The notes: generated by a model not told the origin, from the sequence alone. Shown: positions 8,605 through 16,858, counted from the first letter of the stretch. The stretch is DNA of 64,000 nt from Cupriavidus laharis (GCF_914271435.1 NZ_CAJZAI010000005.1:124001-188000), one strand, 5' to 3'. Numbers and translations are program-made.

Positions 8605-9738
8605 ATGCAACGTCGTTCCTTCCTGTTGAAAGCGTCGGCCGTGGCCGCTACCGGGGCACTTGCCGCATGCGGCAAGGATGAAAAGGCCGCCGCGCCGGCC
8701 GCGAACGCCCCCGCCGCCCCAGCCGTCGTCGGCAGCAACCCTGCTGTGGAATGGCGCCTTGCATCGAGCTTCCCCAAGTCGCTGGACACCATCTACGGCG
8801 CCTCCGAACTGCTGGCGGCCCGGGTGAAGGAACTGACCGACGGCAAGTTCAACATCAAGGTCTTCGCCGCCGGTGAAATCGTGCCGGGCCTGCAGGTACT
8901 GGACTCGGTGCAGAACAATACCGTGCAGATCGGCCATACCGCCGGCTACTACTACTTCGGCAAGAACCCGACGCTGTGCTTTGACACCACTGTCCCGTTC
9001 GGCCTGACCGCGCGCCAGCAGAACGCCTGGATGCTGCAAGGCAACGGCATGAAGCTGATGCGCGAGTTCTTCAAGGAATACAACGTCATCAACTTCCTGG
9101 GCGGCAACACCAACGCGCAGATGGGCGGCTGGTTCCGCAAGGAAATCAGGACCGTGGCCGACCTGCAAGGCCTGAAGTACCGCATTGCCGGATTTGCCGG
9201 CGTGGTGCTGTCGCGCCTGGGCGTGGTGCCGCAGCAGATCGCCGGCGGCGACATCTACCCCGCGCTGGAAAAAGGCACCATTGACGCGGCCGAGTGGGTG
9301 GGCCCGTACGATGACGAGAAGCTCGGCTTCTACAAGGTGGCGCCGTACTACTACTACCCGGGCTGGTGGGAAGGCAGCGCGCAGCTGTCGTTCTACGCGT
9401 CGGCCAGCGAGTTCGAGAAGCTGCCGGCGCTGTACAAGCGCGCGCTGGAAACCGCCACCATCGAGGCTCACACCACGATGATGGCCAAGTACGACACGGT
9501 CAACCCGCAGGCGCTGGCCCGCCTGCTGGAAAACGGCGTGAAGCTGCGCCCGTTCTCCAAGGAAATCATGGAAGCCTGCTTCAAGGCCACCCAGGAAGCC
9601 TACGCCGACGAAGTCGCCAAGAACCCGTCGTTCAAGAAGATCTACGACGACTGGCGCGTGTTCCGCAACAACGAGGCCGCCTGGTTCAACGTGGCCGAGC
9701 AGGCGTTCGCGCAGTTCAGCTACTCGCACAAGCTGTAA
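8605..9738 (+). CDS. TRAP transporter substrate-binding protein (DctP family)
   Basis: Periplasmic receptor of a tripartite ATP-independent transporter, 377 residues. The N-terminus has a twin-arginine motif (RRSFLLKA, residues 3-10) and a lipobox LAAC with Cys22, so export by Tat and lipid anchoring are likely. An Ala/Pro linker follows, then the DctP fold with the characteristic GLKYRIAGFAG and EKGTIDAAEWVGPYDD segments. These resemble the group annotated for mannitol/2-oxo acid type ligands; the ligand is unknown here. The ribosome site AAGAGGAGAAGTTA is strong. No DctQ or DctM membrane genes are adjacent, so it is an orphan receptor. An intrinsic terminator follows. Confidence 0.9.
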   Translation: MQRRSFLLKASAVAATGALAACGKDEKAAAPAANAPAAPAVVGSNPAVEWRLASSFPKSLDTIYGASELLAARVKELTDGKFNIKVFAAGEIVPGLQVLDSVQNNTVQIGHTAGYYYFGKNPTLCFDTTVPFGLTARQQNAWMLQGNGMKLMREFFKEYNVINFLGGNTNAQMGGWFRKEIRTVADLQGLKYRIAGFAGVVLSRLGVVPQQIAGGDIYPALEKGTIDAAEWVGPYDDEKLGFYKVAPYYYYPGWWEGSAQLSFYASASEFEKLPALYKRALETATIEAHTTMMAKYDTVNPQALARLLENGVKLRPFSKEIMEACFKATQEAYADEVAKNPSFKKIYDDWRVFRNNEAAWFNVAEQAFAQFSYSHKL

Positions 9739-9778
9739 CGCCGACCCGCGGGGGCAGACTGGCCCCCGTCGGCACAAA

Positions 9779-9809
9779 CCCCGTGTTCCCATAAGGGCAC
9801 GGGGTTTTT
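9779..9809 (+). terminator. Intrinsic terminator of the TRAP binding-protein gene
   Basis: CCCCGTG...CCC pairs with GGG...CACGGGG (9779-9804), followed by TTTTTG. It starts 40 bases after the stop codon. Confidence 0.92.
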
Positions 9810-9904
9810 GTTTTGCGTGAGTGCAATGCCGTAGCCTGCAGCCGGCTCCGGCAACAAAACACCCCCGCCGGTAGAATCGCGCGCAGCATCTATCGGAATT
9901 CCCT

Positions 9905-10816
9905 ATGCAACTCGGCATCCTTTACGCACTCCTGGCCTACACCATCTGGGGGCTGCTCCCGCTCTACATCAAATCGCTGCCCGGCATTGCGCCGGCCGAG
10001 ATCCTGCTGCACCGGATGGTGTGGTCGCTGGTGTTCCTGGCCGTCATCCTGGCCGCCCGGCGCCAGTGGGCCTGGCTTGGCAAGGTGGCCACGGACCGGC
10101 GCCTGATCCTGTCCTTTGCCGCGAGCGCCGCGCTGCTGTGCGGCAACTGGTTCCTCTACATCTGGGCCGTGTCCGCCAACCGCGTGATCGATGCCAGCCT
10201 GGGCTACTTCATCAACCCGCTGTTCAGCGTGCTGCTGGGCGTGGTGTTCCTGCACGAGCGGCTGCGGCCGGGACAGTGGCTGTCGATCGCCGTGGCGGCG
10301 GGCGGGGTGGCCTGGCTGACGGTGGCGGCGGGCCAGCTGCCATGGATTGCGCTGGCGCTGGCGGCCACCTTCGGCGGCTACGGGCTGCTGCGCAAGACGG
10401 GAGCCCTGGGCGCTCTGGAAGGGCTGTCGCTCGAGACATTGCTGCTGTTTCCGCTGGCCGGTGCGGCACTCGCCTACCTGTTCGCAACCGGCCAGGACAG
10501 CTTCCGGCACGCAGCACCAGGTACGCAGTTCCTGCTGCTGATGGCGGGGCCGATTACCGCCGTGCCCCTGCTGTTCTTTGCCGCCGGTGCCCGCCGTATC
10601 CCGCTGTCCCTGCTGGGCCTGCTCCAGTACACGGGCCCGACACTTCAGCTGCTGCTTGGCGTCTGGCTATGGCATGAGCCGTTTCCGCCGCAGAAGCAGC
10701 TTGGCTACGCGCTGATCTGGGTGTCCCTGGCCTTGTATGCGGCGGAAGGGCTGTGGGTCAGCACGCGACAGAAGCCCGAAACCATGAATGTTAAAGATGA
10801 AACTGCAAGCCAGTAA
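9905..10816 (+). CDS. rarD: EamA-family transporter RarD
   Basis: Inner-membrane protein of 303 residues with ten predicted hydrophobic helices in two EamA repeats. The opening (GILYALLAYTIWGLLPLYIK) and VFLHERLRPGQWLSIA match RarD, the family first linked to chloramphenicol sensitivity. The transported substrate is not established. It is monocistronic between a terminator and an AT-rich gap, and its ribosome site is weak (CGGAATTCCCT). Confidence 0.9.
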   Translation: MQLGILYALLAYTIWGLLPLYIKSLPGIAPAEILLHRMVWSLVFLAVILAARRQWAWLGKVATDRRLILSFAASAALLCGNWFLYIWAVSANRVIDASLGYFINPLFSVLLGVVFLHERLRPGQWLSIAVAAGGVAWLTVAAGQLPWIALALAATFGGYGLLRKTGALGALEGLSLETLLLFPLAGAALAYLFATGQDSFRHAAPGTQFLLLMAGPITAVPLLFFAAGARRIPLSLLGLLQYTGPTLQLLLGVWLWHEPFPPQKQLGYALIWVSLALYAAEGLWVSTRQKPETMNVKDETASQ

Positions 10817-10940
10817 TCAGAATTCATTCGTCACATGGATGAAATGGAATGAAGAATCGCGGAAGCACGACTCAATTTCATCGATGTGATTAATCATTAA
10901 TTGACCAACGAAAGAGTCATCATAAATAGCACCGATGGAT

Positions 10941-10958
10941 GGAGGGATCCTTCCCTCC
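10941..10958 (+). promoter_or_regulatory. Hairpin that hides a Shine-Dalgarno-like sequence before dinB
   Basis: GGAGGGA (10941-10947) and TCCCTCC (10952-10958) form a perfect 7-bp stem with a 4-base loop. The purine arm is the only good ribosome-binding sequence near the dinB start and lies about 20 bases before ATG 10968, so it may be control or coincidence. Confidence 0.4.
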
Positions 10959-10967
10959 CTGTACCGC

Positions 10968-12053
10968 ATGCCCGCCACCCCGTCCCCGCCCAGCGAACCG
11001 GCCGTCCAGCGCAAGATCATCCATTGCGACTGCGACTGTTTCTACGCGTCGGTCGAGATGCGCGACGACCCGTCGCTGCGCGGCCGGCCCATGGCGGTAG
11101 GCGGCAGCCCTGACCGGCGCGGCGTGATCGCCACCTGCAACTACGAGGCGCGCGCGTTCGGCGTGCGCTCGGCCATGTCGTCGGCACAGGCGCTGCGGCG
11201 CTGTCCGGACCTGCTGATCCTGCGTCCGGCAATGGACAAGTACCGCGAGGTGTCGCGCCGGATCTTTGCAATCTACCGGGAGTACACGAGCCTGGTCGAA
11301 CCGCTTTCGCTGGACGAGGCCTATCTCGATGTCAGCCAGTGCCCGCACCATGGCGGCAGCGCCACGCTCATTGCCGAGGAGATCCGCCAACGCGTGCGGG
11401 AAGAAGTCGGTGTCACGGTGTCGGCCGGTGTCGGCCCGAACAAGTTCGTCGCCAAAATCGCGAGCGACTGGAACAAGCCCGACGGGCTCTTCGTGGTACG
11501 GCCGGCGGCGGTGGACGCCTTTGTCGCCGAGCTGCCCGTTGGACGCATCCACGGCGTGGGCGCGGTCACCGCGGCCAAGCTCAAGCGCCTGGGCGCCAGC
11601 ACCTGCGGCGACCTGCGGGAATGGCCGGCCGACCGGCTGCATCGCGAATTCGGCACCTTTGGCGCACGGCTCTACAACCTGTGCCGCGGCCTCGACCATC
11701 GCACGGTATCGCCCGAGCGCGAACGCAAGTCGATCAGCGTCGAGGAAACGTACGCCGACGACCTGCCGGACCTGCAGGCCTGCCTGGCTGAGCTGGAACC
11801 GCTGATCGCAATGCTCGAGGCCCGCATTGCACGGGCGCAGGCGCACGGCACCATCGACAAGCTCACAGTGAAGCTGCGCTTCTCGGACTTCCGCCAGACC
11901 ACCGTAGAATGCCGCGGCCATGCGCCGGACCGCGATACCTACGCCCGCCTGCTGGCCGAAGGCCATGCGCGGCGTGGCCTGCCGGTGCGGTTGCTTGGGG
12001 TCGGCGTGGGCACCAGCGACCGCGATACGGCGCAGCTCGAGTTGTTTCGCTGA
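10968..12053 (+). CDS. dinB: DNA polymerase IV (Y family)
   Basis: Error-prone translesion polymerase of 361 residues. Metal-binding carboxylates are visible at Asp21 (HCDCDCFYASVE) and Asp116-Glu117 (SLDEAYLDVS), with helix-hairpin-helix IHGVGAVTAAKLKRLG and a C-terminal little-finger domain. The final residues QLELFR form a sliding-clamp binding motif. ATG 10968 was chosen because the conserved core starts soon after; an in-frame ATG at 10935 is possible but has no ribosome site. No LexA-type operator was recognised upstream. It converges with the DUF2272 gene across a shared hairpin. Confidence 0.93.
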   Translation: MPATPSPPSEPAVQRKIIHCDCDCFYASVEMRDDPSLRGRPMAVGGSPDRRGVIATCNYEARAFGVRSAMSSAQALRRCPDLLILRPAMDKYREVSRRIFAIYREYTSLVEPLSLDEAYLDVSQCPHHGGSATLIAEEIRQRVREEVGVTVSAGVGPNKFVAKIASDWNKPDGLFVVRPAAVDAFVAELPVGRIHGVGAVTAAKLKRLGASTCGDLREWPADRLHREFGTFGARLYNLCRGLDHRTVSPERERKSISVEETYADDLPDLQACLAELEPLIAMLEARIARAQAHGTIDKLTVKLRFSDFRQTTVECRGHAPDRDTYARLLAEGHARRGLPVRLLGVGVGTSDRDTAQLELFR

Positions 12054-12065
12054 TATTCATTTGCA

Positions 12066-12108
12066 CGACAAATCACGCAACCAAAAAAGATAGATGGTTG
12101 ATTTGTCG
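12066..12108. terminator. Bidirectional hairpin between dinB and the DUF2272 gene
   Basis: CGACAAATC (12066-12074) pairs with GATTTGTCG (12100-12108) and AACCA (12079-12083) with TGGTT (12095-12099), with one bulge. It sits between two convergent genes. T-runs are weak, so termination in either direction is inferred. Confidence 0.6.
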
Positions 12109-12128
12109 CGCTAATACCCTATTGGACC

Positions 12129-13103
12129 CTATTGCAGATCGTTGCGCATGATCAGCAGCCAGGGCATGTGCGAGTTGGTCACGCCATCGAGCCTGCCCGA
12201 GTCGCCCAGCTCGATTTCCTCCATCGACACCGACTGCTGGACGTTGCCGCCGATGGCCTTCACCAGCCGTGCGGCGGGATCCACCGAGACCACAATATCG
12301 CAATGCATGGGCGTCGTGCCAAAGCCGATCTCGGCGATGTCCTCGATGTATTTGTCGCGGCCGCGCGGCGCGCAGATGATGTCGCCGGCTCGTGGCAGCG
12401 CAGGAACGGGTTCGAGATGAAAGGCAGGGCGGGGCAGGATCCCGTCGCGCGCGTCCACGACATACATGGAATGTGACTGGCCGGTCAGGAACTGGCGCTC
12501 GTCGAGTCCCGCCTTGCGCAGGACCCAGGAAATGAACACCGCCGACCACGCCCAGGACGACTGCGTGACCTGCGTGCAATCGGGCGCTTCGCCAACGATG
12601 CCCCAGTAGCGCCGTGCCATCCGGCAGCCGGGCAGCGTGGCTTCCATGCCGGTACCGTCAGGGAACGACACGCAGCCAGCCTCGACACCGTCGGGATCCG
12701 CTTCCCGGTCGGCGGTGCCTTGGGCAGGCGAGCTGGCATCCGCGGCGGGGGGCACGGCCATCGGCTGCGGCGCAGGCAGCGGGCTGAACGTCACGCAGGC
12801 CGTATCGTCGCGGCCCAGGCGCACGGTCTGCGAGCCCCAGCGCCACCACTCCTGCATGGCGATTTCCACGATGCGTTCGCGCGTGGTCGCTCCCGGTGTG
12901 GTCACTGGCCGCTCCAGGTCGGGCAAGGGAGTCGTCTGCGGGCGCGCAGGTTCGCTCACGGTGCTGCAGCCCGCGAGCCATGCCAGGGCCAGTGCGGCAC
13001 ATAAGGCTGAACGCAGGGCCTGTGGAGAAGCCTGTGGAATCCGCTGTGGAAAGCGCTGTGAATAACGCTGTGGAAATGTGCCCTGGAGCGATCGGGGAAG
13101 CAT
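12129..13103 (-). CDS. DUF2272-type lipoprotein
   Basis: Predicted lipoprotein of 324 residues. ATG 13103 was chosen for GGGGG upstream and because the signal peptide then lies near the N-terminus (hydrophobic ALCAALALAWLAGC, lipobox LAGC). The mature part carries EIAMQEWWRWG, SSWAWSAVFISWVLRKAG and PRAGDIICAPRGR, the pattern I associate with DUF2272, a papain/NlpC-like fold of unknown role. Conserved Cys, Ser and His occur but no catalytic set can be proven by eye. The pre-signal region consists of tetrapeptide repeats (FPQR, YSQR, FPQR, IPQA, SPQA) coded by a 12-base tandem repeat, which is odd. Confidence 0.72.
   Translation of the reverse strand: MLPRSLQGTFPQRYSQRFPQRIPQASPQALRSALCAALALAWLAGCSTVSEPARPQTTPLPDLERPVTTPGATTRERIVEIAMQEWWRWGSQTVRLGRDDTACVTFSPLPAPQPMAVPPAADASSPAQGTADREADPDGVEAGCVSFPDGTGMEATLPGCRMARRYWGIVGEAPDCTQVTQSSWAWSAVFISWVLRKAGLDERQFLTGQSHSMYVVDARDGILPRPAFHLEPVPALPRAGDIICAPRGRDKYIEDIAEIGFGTTPMHCDIVVSVDPAARLVKAIGGNVQQSVSMEEIELGDSGRLDGVTNSHMPWLLIMRNDLQ
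13020..13079. repeat. Five 12-base tandem repeats resembling degenerate DnaA boxes
   Basis: Five units each starting CTGTG, at 13020, 13032, 13044, 13056 and 13068: CTGTGGAGAAGC, CTGTGGAATCCG, CTGTGGAAAGCG, CTGTGAATAACG, CTGTGGAAATGT. TGTGAATAA and TGTGGAGAA differ from the DnaA box TGTGGATAA at one base each. The repeats lie inside the N-terminal coding part of the DUF2272 gene. Confidence 0.8.
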
Positions 13104-13240
13104 ATGGCCCCCATGATGCGCCGCATTCGCTACGGCCTTGATCAATCGTGGCTGAACGGCTGTTTGCGGGTCTGGCCGGCCAGCCGTAAGACGGGCCGGT
13201 CCGGGGTGCAGAGGACTCTGCAGAAGTATCTTGCAAGTAC

Positions 13241-13249
13241 TGTGGATAA
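13241..13249 (+). promoter_or_regulatory. DnaA box
   Basis: Exact TGTGGATAA (complement TTATCCACA) in the gap between the DUF2272 and HU genes. Function is inferred from the match and from three further exact copies within 1.3 kb. Confidence 0.55.
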
Positions 13250-13353
13250 CGTTCCCCGCCTGGCGCGCACCTGCGCCCTTGGGCGACACGGTGGCGGCAT
13301 GGCGGGGTCAAGCAAAGCCGGGGCGCCGCAGTGGCCCGCCAGGCTTTCCGGTC

Positions 13354-13632
13354 TTACTGGTTGACGGCGTCCTTGAACTTCTGGCCGGCCTTGAACTTCA
13401 CCGTCTTGGCCGCTTCCACCCTGATCTCTTCGCCGGTGCGCGGGTTACGGGCCATGCGCTCGCCGCGCTCGCCCTTGCTGAACGTGCCAAAGCCGACCAG
13501 GCTCAGCGTATCGCCCTTGGCAACGGCGTCCATGATGGCCGACAGCGTCACGTTCAGTGCCTGTTCGGCCTTAGCCTTGGTCAGACCGTCCACACCGGCT
13601 GCGATAGCGTCGATCAGTTCGGTTTTCGTCAT
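13354..13632 (-). CDS. hupB: HU-family nucleoid protein
   Basis: DNA-bending protein of 92 residues, the usual size for HU. It begins MTKTELIDAIA and contains the arm signature GFGTFSKGERGERMARNPRTG with the Pro at the arm tip, then KFKAGQKFKDAVN. HU dimers compact DNA and assist DnaA at origins. The ribosome site GGAGTGAAGC precedes the ATG. It is monocistronic and its upstream side opens into the repeat-rich 1-kb gap, where its promoter must lie. Confidence 0.95.
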   Translation of the reverse strand: MTKTELIDAIAAGVDGLTKAKAEQALNVTLSAIMDAVAKGDTLSLVGFGTFSKGERGERMARNPRTGEEIRVEAAKTVKFKAGQKFKDAVNQ

Positions 13633-14289
13633 GCTTCACTCCGTATCGAGTTGATAAAACACAGACGTCCGGGCACGGGTGGCCCATGAATGGACCGGAC
13701 CGGCAAAGACGTCGCGGGCCACATGATACCGTGCCGGACAAGGCGCACCGGATGAGATTGTTACGAGGCCTTTTCCGGAAAGCCGCTTCGGGCAGTGATT
13801 CCGGCGGGCTCAGGCCACGCCAGGCAGCCCTGACGCGTGCCCAGCGTGTGACGTTTACGCCGGCCCTGCCTCCTGAACACCGAAGGGTTTGCCTGGCCCC
13901 GTATACGCCCTCAGCGCCCCTGCGAGCTCCAAGGGGTGGGCTGGGTGCCCTATGCGGGCCTGAGAGGCTCCAGGGCCCTTGCAGGGCCTCTGCCGACCTC
14001 CTCATCGTGCGCTTGCCGCTCCTTGGCGATGAATATGCACTATCTTGCATGCCCGCCATCCGCATTTTCCAGCTCCGCTCACCGGCATTCGCCGGGCGAA
14101 TGATGACTCGGAGCGGGAATCGGCACGTGCGACGTATACGCCGCAGATCCGCGTATACCGCTCAACCCGGGTTTACGTTCGCGGGCATGGCTTCCCTGCA
14201 TTCGGGCCACCGGCAGAAGCGGACCACTGGGTTTACCTCTTTCTTTTCATGTATACAAATAGTGGTAGTAGGTAAACGGCGGGCCGTGC

Positions 14290-14298
14290 TGTGGATAA
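14290..14298 (+). promoter_or_regulatory. DnaA box
   Basis: Exact TGTGGATAA between GTAAAC copies at 14272 and 14303, in the centre of the densest part of the hexamer cluster. Confidence 0.55.
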
Positions 14299-14471
14299 GC
14301 AGGTAAACCACCGGCAGATCAAAGGTTTACGTAAACGAGAACTGCAGGGATGCAGTGTTGGCGGGCGTGGATGACTCCCGGGTTGGCGCGAGGGTGTCCG
14401 TGCAGATGGCCGAACTTGTTCCAGCAGCATCCCCATGCCAGCCCCAGGCAGCCCACATGCAATCTGGCCTC

Positions 14472-14502
14472 TTATCCACAGAAACAGGCGGCCTTATCCA
14501 CA
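14472..14502 (-). promoter_or_regulatory. Pair of DnaA boxes
   Basis: Two exact TTATCCACA copies at 14472-14480 and 14494-14502, same orientation, start to start 22 bases (about two helix turns). They lie 184 bases before the SET-domain gene. Confidence 0.6.
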
Positions 14503-14685
14503 TTGCGGTTGCGACGTAAACGAGGGCGCTGCCCGTTAACGGCTGTTCTGTTGTGGCCTGACGTATACGTGGCGCCTGTCATGAGGTATGCGTATACGCT
14601 CCCTGAGCGCGCCGGTATCATGCCGATCGCGTCGGCGCGACAGGCGCCTGCAATGCAACGGAAAGCGACCAGCACGGAAAGGCAA

Positions 14686-15207
14686 ATGGCTGACAAGGCA
14701 AAGCGCAAGGACAGCGGCAAGGAAAAGAAGGCGGGCAAGTCGGCGAGCGACCGCATCGAGGTGCGCCAGTCTGGCGTGCACGGCAAGGGGGTCTATGCGA
14801 TTGCATCCATCGCGGAGGGCGAGCGGGTGATCGAGTACAAGGGCGAGCACATTTCCTGGAAAAAAGCCCTGGAACGCCACCCGCACGACCCGAACGATCC
14901 CAATCACACGTTCTATTTCAGCCTGGACGACGGCAGCGTGATTGACGCCAAGTACGGCGGCAACCGCGCGCGCTGGATCAACCATGCCTGCGCGCCGAAC
15001 TGCGAGGCGCGCGAGAAGAAGGGCCGGGTGTTTATCCACGCGCTGCGCGATATCGCCGCTGGCGAAGAGCTTTTCTATGACTACGGACTGGTGATCGAAG
15101 CCCGCTATACGAAGAAGCTGAAGAAGGAATTCGAATGCCGCTGCGGCAGTCCTGAGTGCCGTGGCACCATGCTGGCGCCCAAGAACAGGAAGTCGGGCGG
15201 CAAATAA
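14686..15207 (+). CDS. SET-domain protein (putative protein-lysine methyltransferase)
   Basis: Protein of 173 residues. After a Lys/Ser-rich N-terminus (1-22) comes a complete SET fold: GVHGKGVYAIASIAEGERVIEY-like N-part (30-51), the substrate/cofactor motif RWINHACAPN (97-106), ELFYDYG (128-134), and a post-SET region CRCGSPECRG with Cys151, 153 and 158 that can bind zinc with Cys102. All expected catalytic residues, including Tyr133, are present. ATG 14686 was chosen for GGAAAGG just upstream. SET enzymes mostly methylate eukaryotic histones or ribosomal proteins; bacterial targets are rarely known. The adjacent HU gene makes a nucleoid protein a possible substrate, which is speculation. 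Confidence 0.88.
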   Translation: MADKAKRKDSGKEKKAGKSASDRIEVRQSGVHGKGVYAIASIAEGERVIEYKGEHISWKKALERHPHDPNDPNHTFYFSLDDGSVIDAKYGGNRARWINHACAPNCEAREKKGRVFIHALRDIAAGEELFYDYGLVIEARYTKKLKKEFECRCGSPECRGTMLAPKNRKSGGK

Positions 15208-15226
15208 GGCCCGCCCGCCGCAGGCG

Positions 15227-16858
15227 TCAGGCGGCCAGCCCGGCCGCTTCGCAGGGGATGCGGATCACGAAGCGCATGGTCGGGCGCCGTTCGCTGCTCG
15301 TGGCGGATTCGCCGGCAGTGTCCCCGGCCGGCACGTCCTCGATGCGGATCGTGCCGTGGTGCAGGCCAATGATCTCGTGCACGATCGCCAGCCCCAGCCC
15401 GGCACCGGCGGTCGGTGCGGCGGGGGCATGGTCGCCCTGGCGGTCGCCGCGGAAGAAGCGCTTGAAGACCTCTTCGCGCCGCTGAGGGGGGATGCCGGGG
15501 CCGTTGTCTTCCACCATCACCACCGCCATGCCGCGGTTGCCCAGTGCCTCGCCGCCGGCGCGCACCGTGATACGCCCGCCCGGGGGCACGTACTTCACCG
15601 CGTTGTCGATCAGGTTGGACAGTGCTTCGCGCATCAGCAGGCGATTGCCACGCACCATGGCCGGCGAGCCGCCCGTGAAGGTGGGCCCGGGTAGAACTTC
15701 AAAGCCGAGGTCGAGGCGCCGTGCCAATGCCTGCGGCACCCATTCCGCACCGGTCTCGAAAGCCAGTTCCGCCAGGTCGAAATACTCCACCGGTCCCAGC
15801 CGCTCCAGCGATAGTCCTGGCTCGGCGCGCGCCAGCGACAGCAACTGGTTGGACAGCCGCACCGCACGGTCGGCGGCGGTCTGCAGCTCGCGCAGGGCAT
15901 GGCGGGCCACTTCCAGCGAATCGGCTTCCATGGCGCGGTCGGCATGCAGCTTCACGGCCGTCAGCGGTGTGCGCAGCTGGTGCGCGGCATCGGCAATGAA
16001 CTTGCGCTGGGCGTCCAGTGCATCACGCAGCCGCGACAGCAGCGCGTTCAGGCCACGGATCAGCGGCGCCACTTCGGCCGGTACCTGGGTTTCGTCCAGC
16101 GCGGCCAGCGAGCGCGCGGTCTGGCGGTTCAGCTTGTCGGTCAGGATCTGCAGCGGCACCAGCTCTTCCTTGAGCACGTGCGAGAGGATCAGGCTGCCCA
16201 CCAGCAGCAGCAGGATCAGCGGCACCGATACCGACAGCAGGATTTCGTTGGCTGCCGTTTCGCGGCGATCCAGCAGTTCCGCCACCTCCACGACGATGGG
16301 GCCGCGTGTCGCCTTGCCGTCTTCGCTGGTGCCAAGTTCGTCGGTAGCGGGACTCGGCAGCATGACCGGGAGCCGTACCGCGCGCACCTGGCGGCCGCTG
16401 AACCAGGCGTAGAACAGCCGCGCGTCGTGCAGGGTGGTCTGGCCAGTGCCATAGCCGAGCCAGGTGTCCATGCCGCCGATCAGGCCGTCGGGGCCGTGGA
16501 TGCGCCAGTAGATGCGATCGGTTCCCTCGGCCTCGACCAGCGTCTGGGCAATCATCGGGATGTCCTGCTCCAGCCGCGGTCCGGCTATGCGGATCTGCTG
16601 CGCGATATTGTTGGCCACGCCATACAGCGCGCGGTCGAATACCTGTGTGGTGTAGTGGGCGGCCAGCCAGTAGGAGAGCGAGCCGCTGACCAGCACCAGC
16701 GCGAACAGGGGGGTGGCCAGGGCGCGCAGCAGGTGTACGCGAAGGCTGGCGGTTGCCGCCACGCGCGGCGTCTGGGCCATGCCGCGCCCGGGTCGCGACA
16801 GCGGCGGCTCGGCGGCGGGGGCGGTAGCGGAACGGGAGGTGCGGGATCGCGGCCACAT
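15227..16858 (-). CDS. tctE: Two-component sensor histidine kinase, TctE-like
   Basis: Membrane kinase of 543 residues. Two transmembrane helices (about 45-68 and 208-228) flank a periplasmic sensor domain, followed by a HAMP-like stretch, the H-box with His293 (FIADAAHQLRTPLTAVKLH) and an ATPase domain with N-box NLIDNAVKY, DNGPGIP and GAGLGLAIV. The domain layout and sensor region match the TctE group that senses carboxylates. No tctCBA transporter genes are near, so the signal is unknown. It is downstream of its regulator on the same strand (59 bases). A start at codon 27 (16780) is also possible. Confidence 0.87.
   Translation of the reverse strand: MWPRSRTSRSATAPAAEPPLSRPGRGMAQTPRVAATASLRVHLLRALATPLFALVLVSGSLSYWLAAHYTTQVFDRALYGVANNIAQQIRIAGPRLEQDIPMIAQTLVEAEGTDRIYWRIHGPDGLIGGMDTWLGYGTGQTTLHDARLFYAWFSGRQVRAVRLPVMLPSPATDELGTSEDGKATRGPIVVEVAELLDRRETAANEILLSVSVPLILLLLVGSLILSHVLKEELVPLQILTDKLNRQTARSLAALDETQVPAEVAPLIRGLNALLSRLRDALDAQRKFIADAAHQLRTPLTAVKLHADRAMEADSLEVARHALRELQTAADRAVRLSNQLLSLARAEPGLSLERLGPVEYFDLAELAFETGAEWVPQALARRLDLGFEVLPGPTFTGGSPAMVRGNRLLMREALSNLIDNAVKYVPPGGRITVRAGGEALGNRGMAVVMVEDNGPGIPPQRREEVFKRFFRGDRQGDHAPAAPTAGAGLGLAIVHEIIGLHHGTIRIEDVPAGDTAGESATSSERRPTMRFVIRIPCEAAGLAA

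Larger units (their letters stand above)
13853..14597. repeat. Cluster of GTWWAC hexamers in a 1-kb non-coding region
   Basis: The gap 13633-14685 has no credible gene. It holds GTTTAC/GTAAAC at 13853, 14171, 14231, 14272, 14303, 14325, 14331 and 14516, GTATAC at 13901, 14134, 14153, 14251, 14563 and 14592, and GTTAAC at 14535. Most are followed or preceded by CG. 14325-14336 is the palindrome GTTTACGTAAAC and 14561-14570 is ACGTATACGT. Six copies fall within 106 bases (14231-14336) around a DnaA box. At equal base frequencies about one such hexamer per 1024 positions is expected. Confidence 0.8.

Noticed and set aside
13686..14306. Plus-strand frame of 206 codons in the gap between HU and SET genes
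   Set aside because: Arg-rich, no ribosome site, and it runs across the hexamer repeats and a DnaA box, so it is probably chance in GC-rich DNA.
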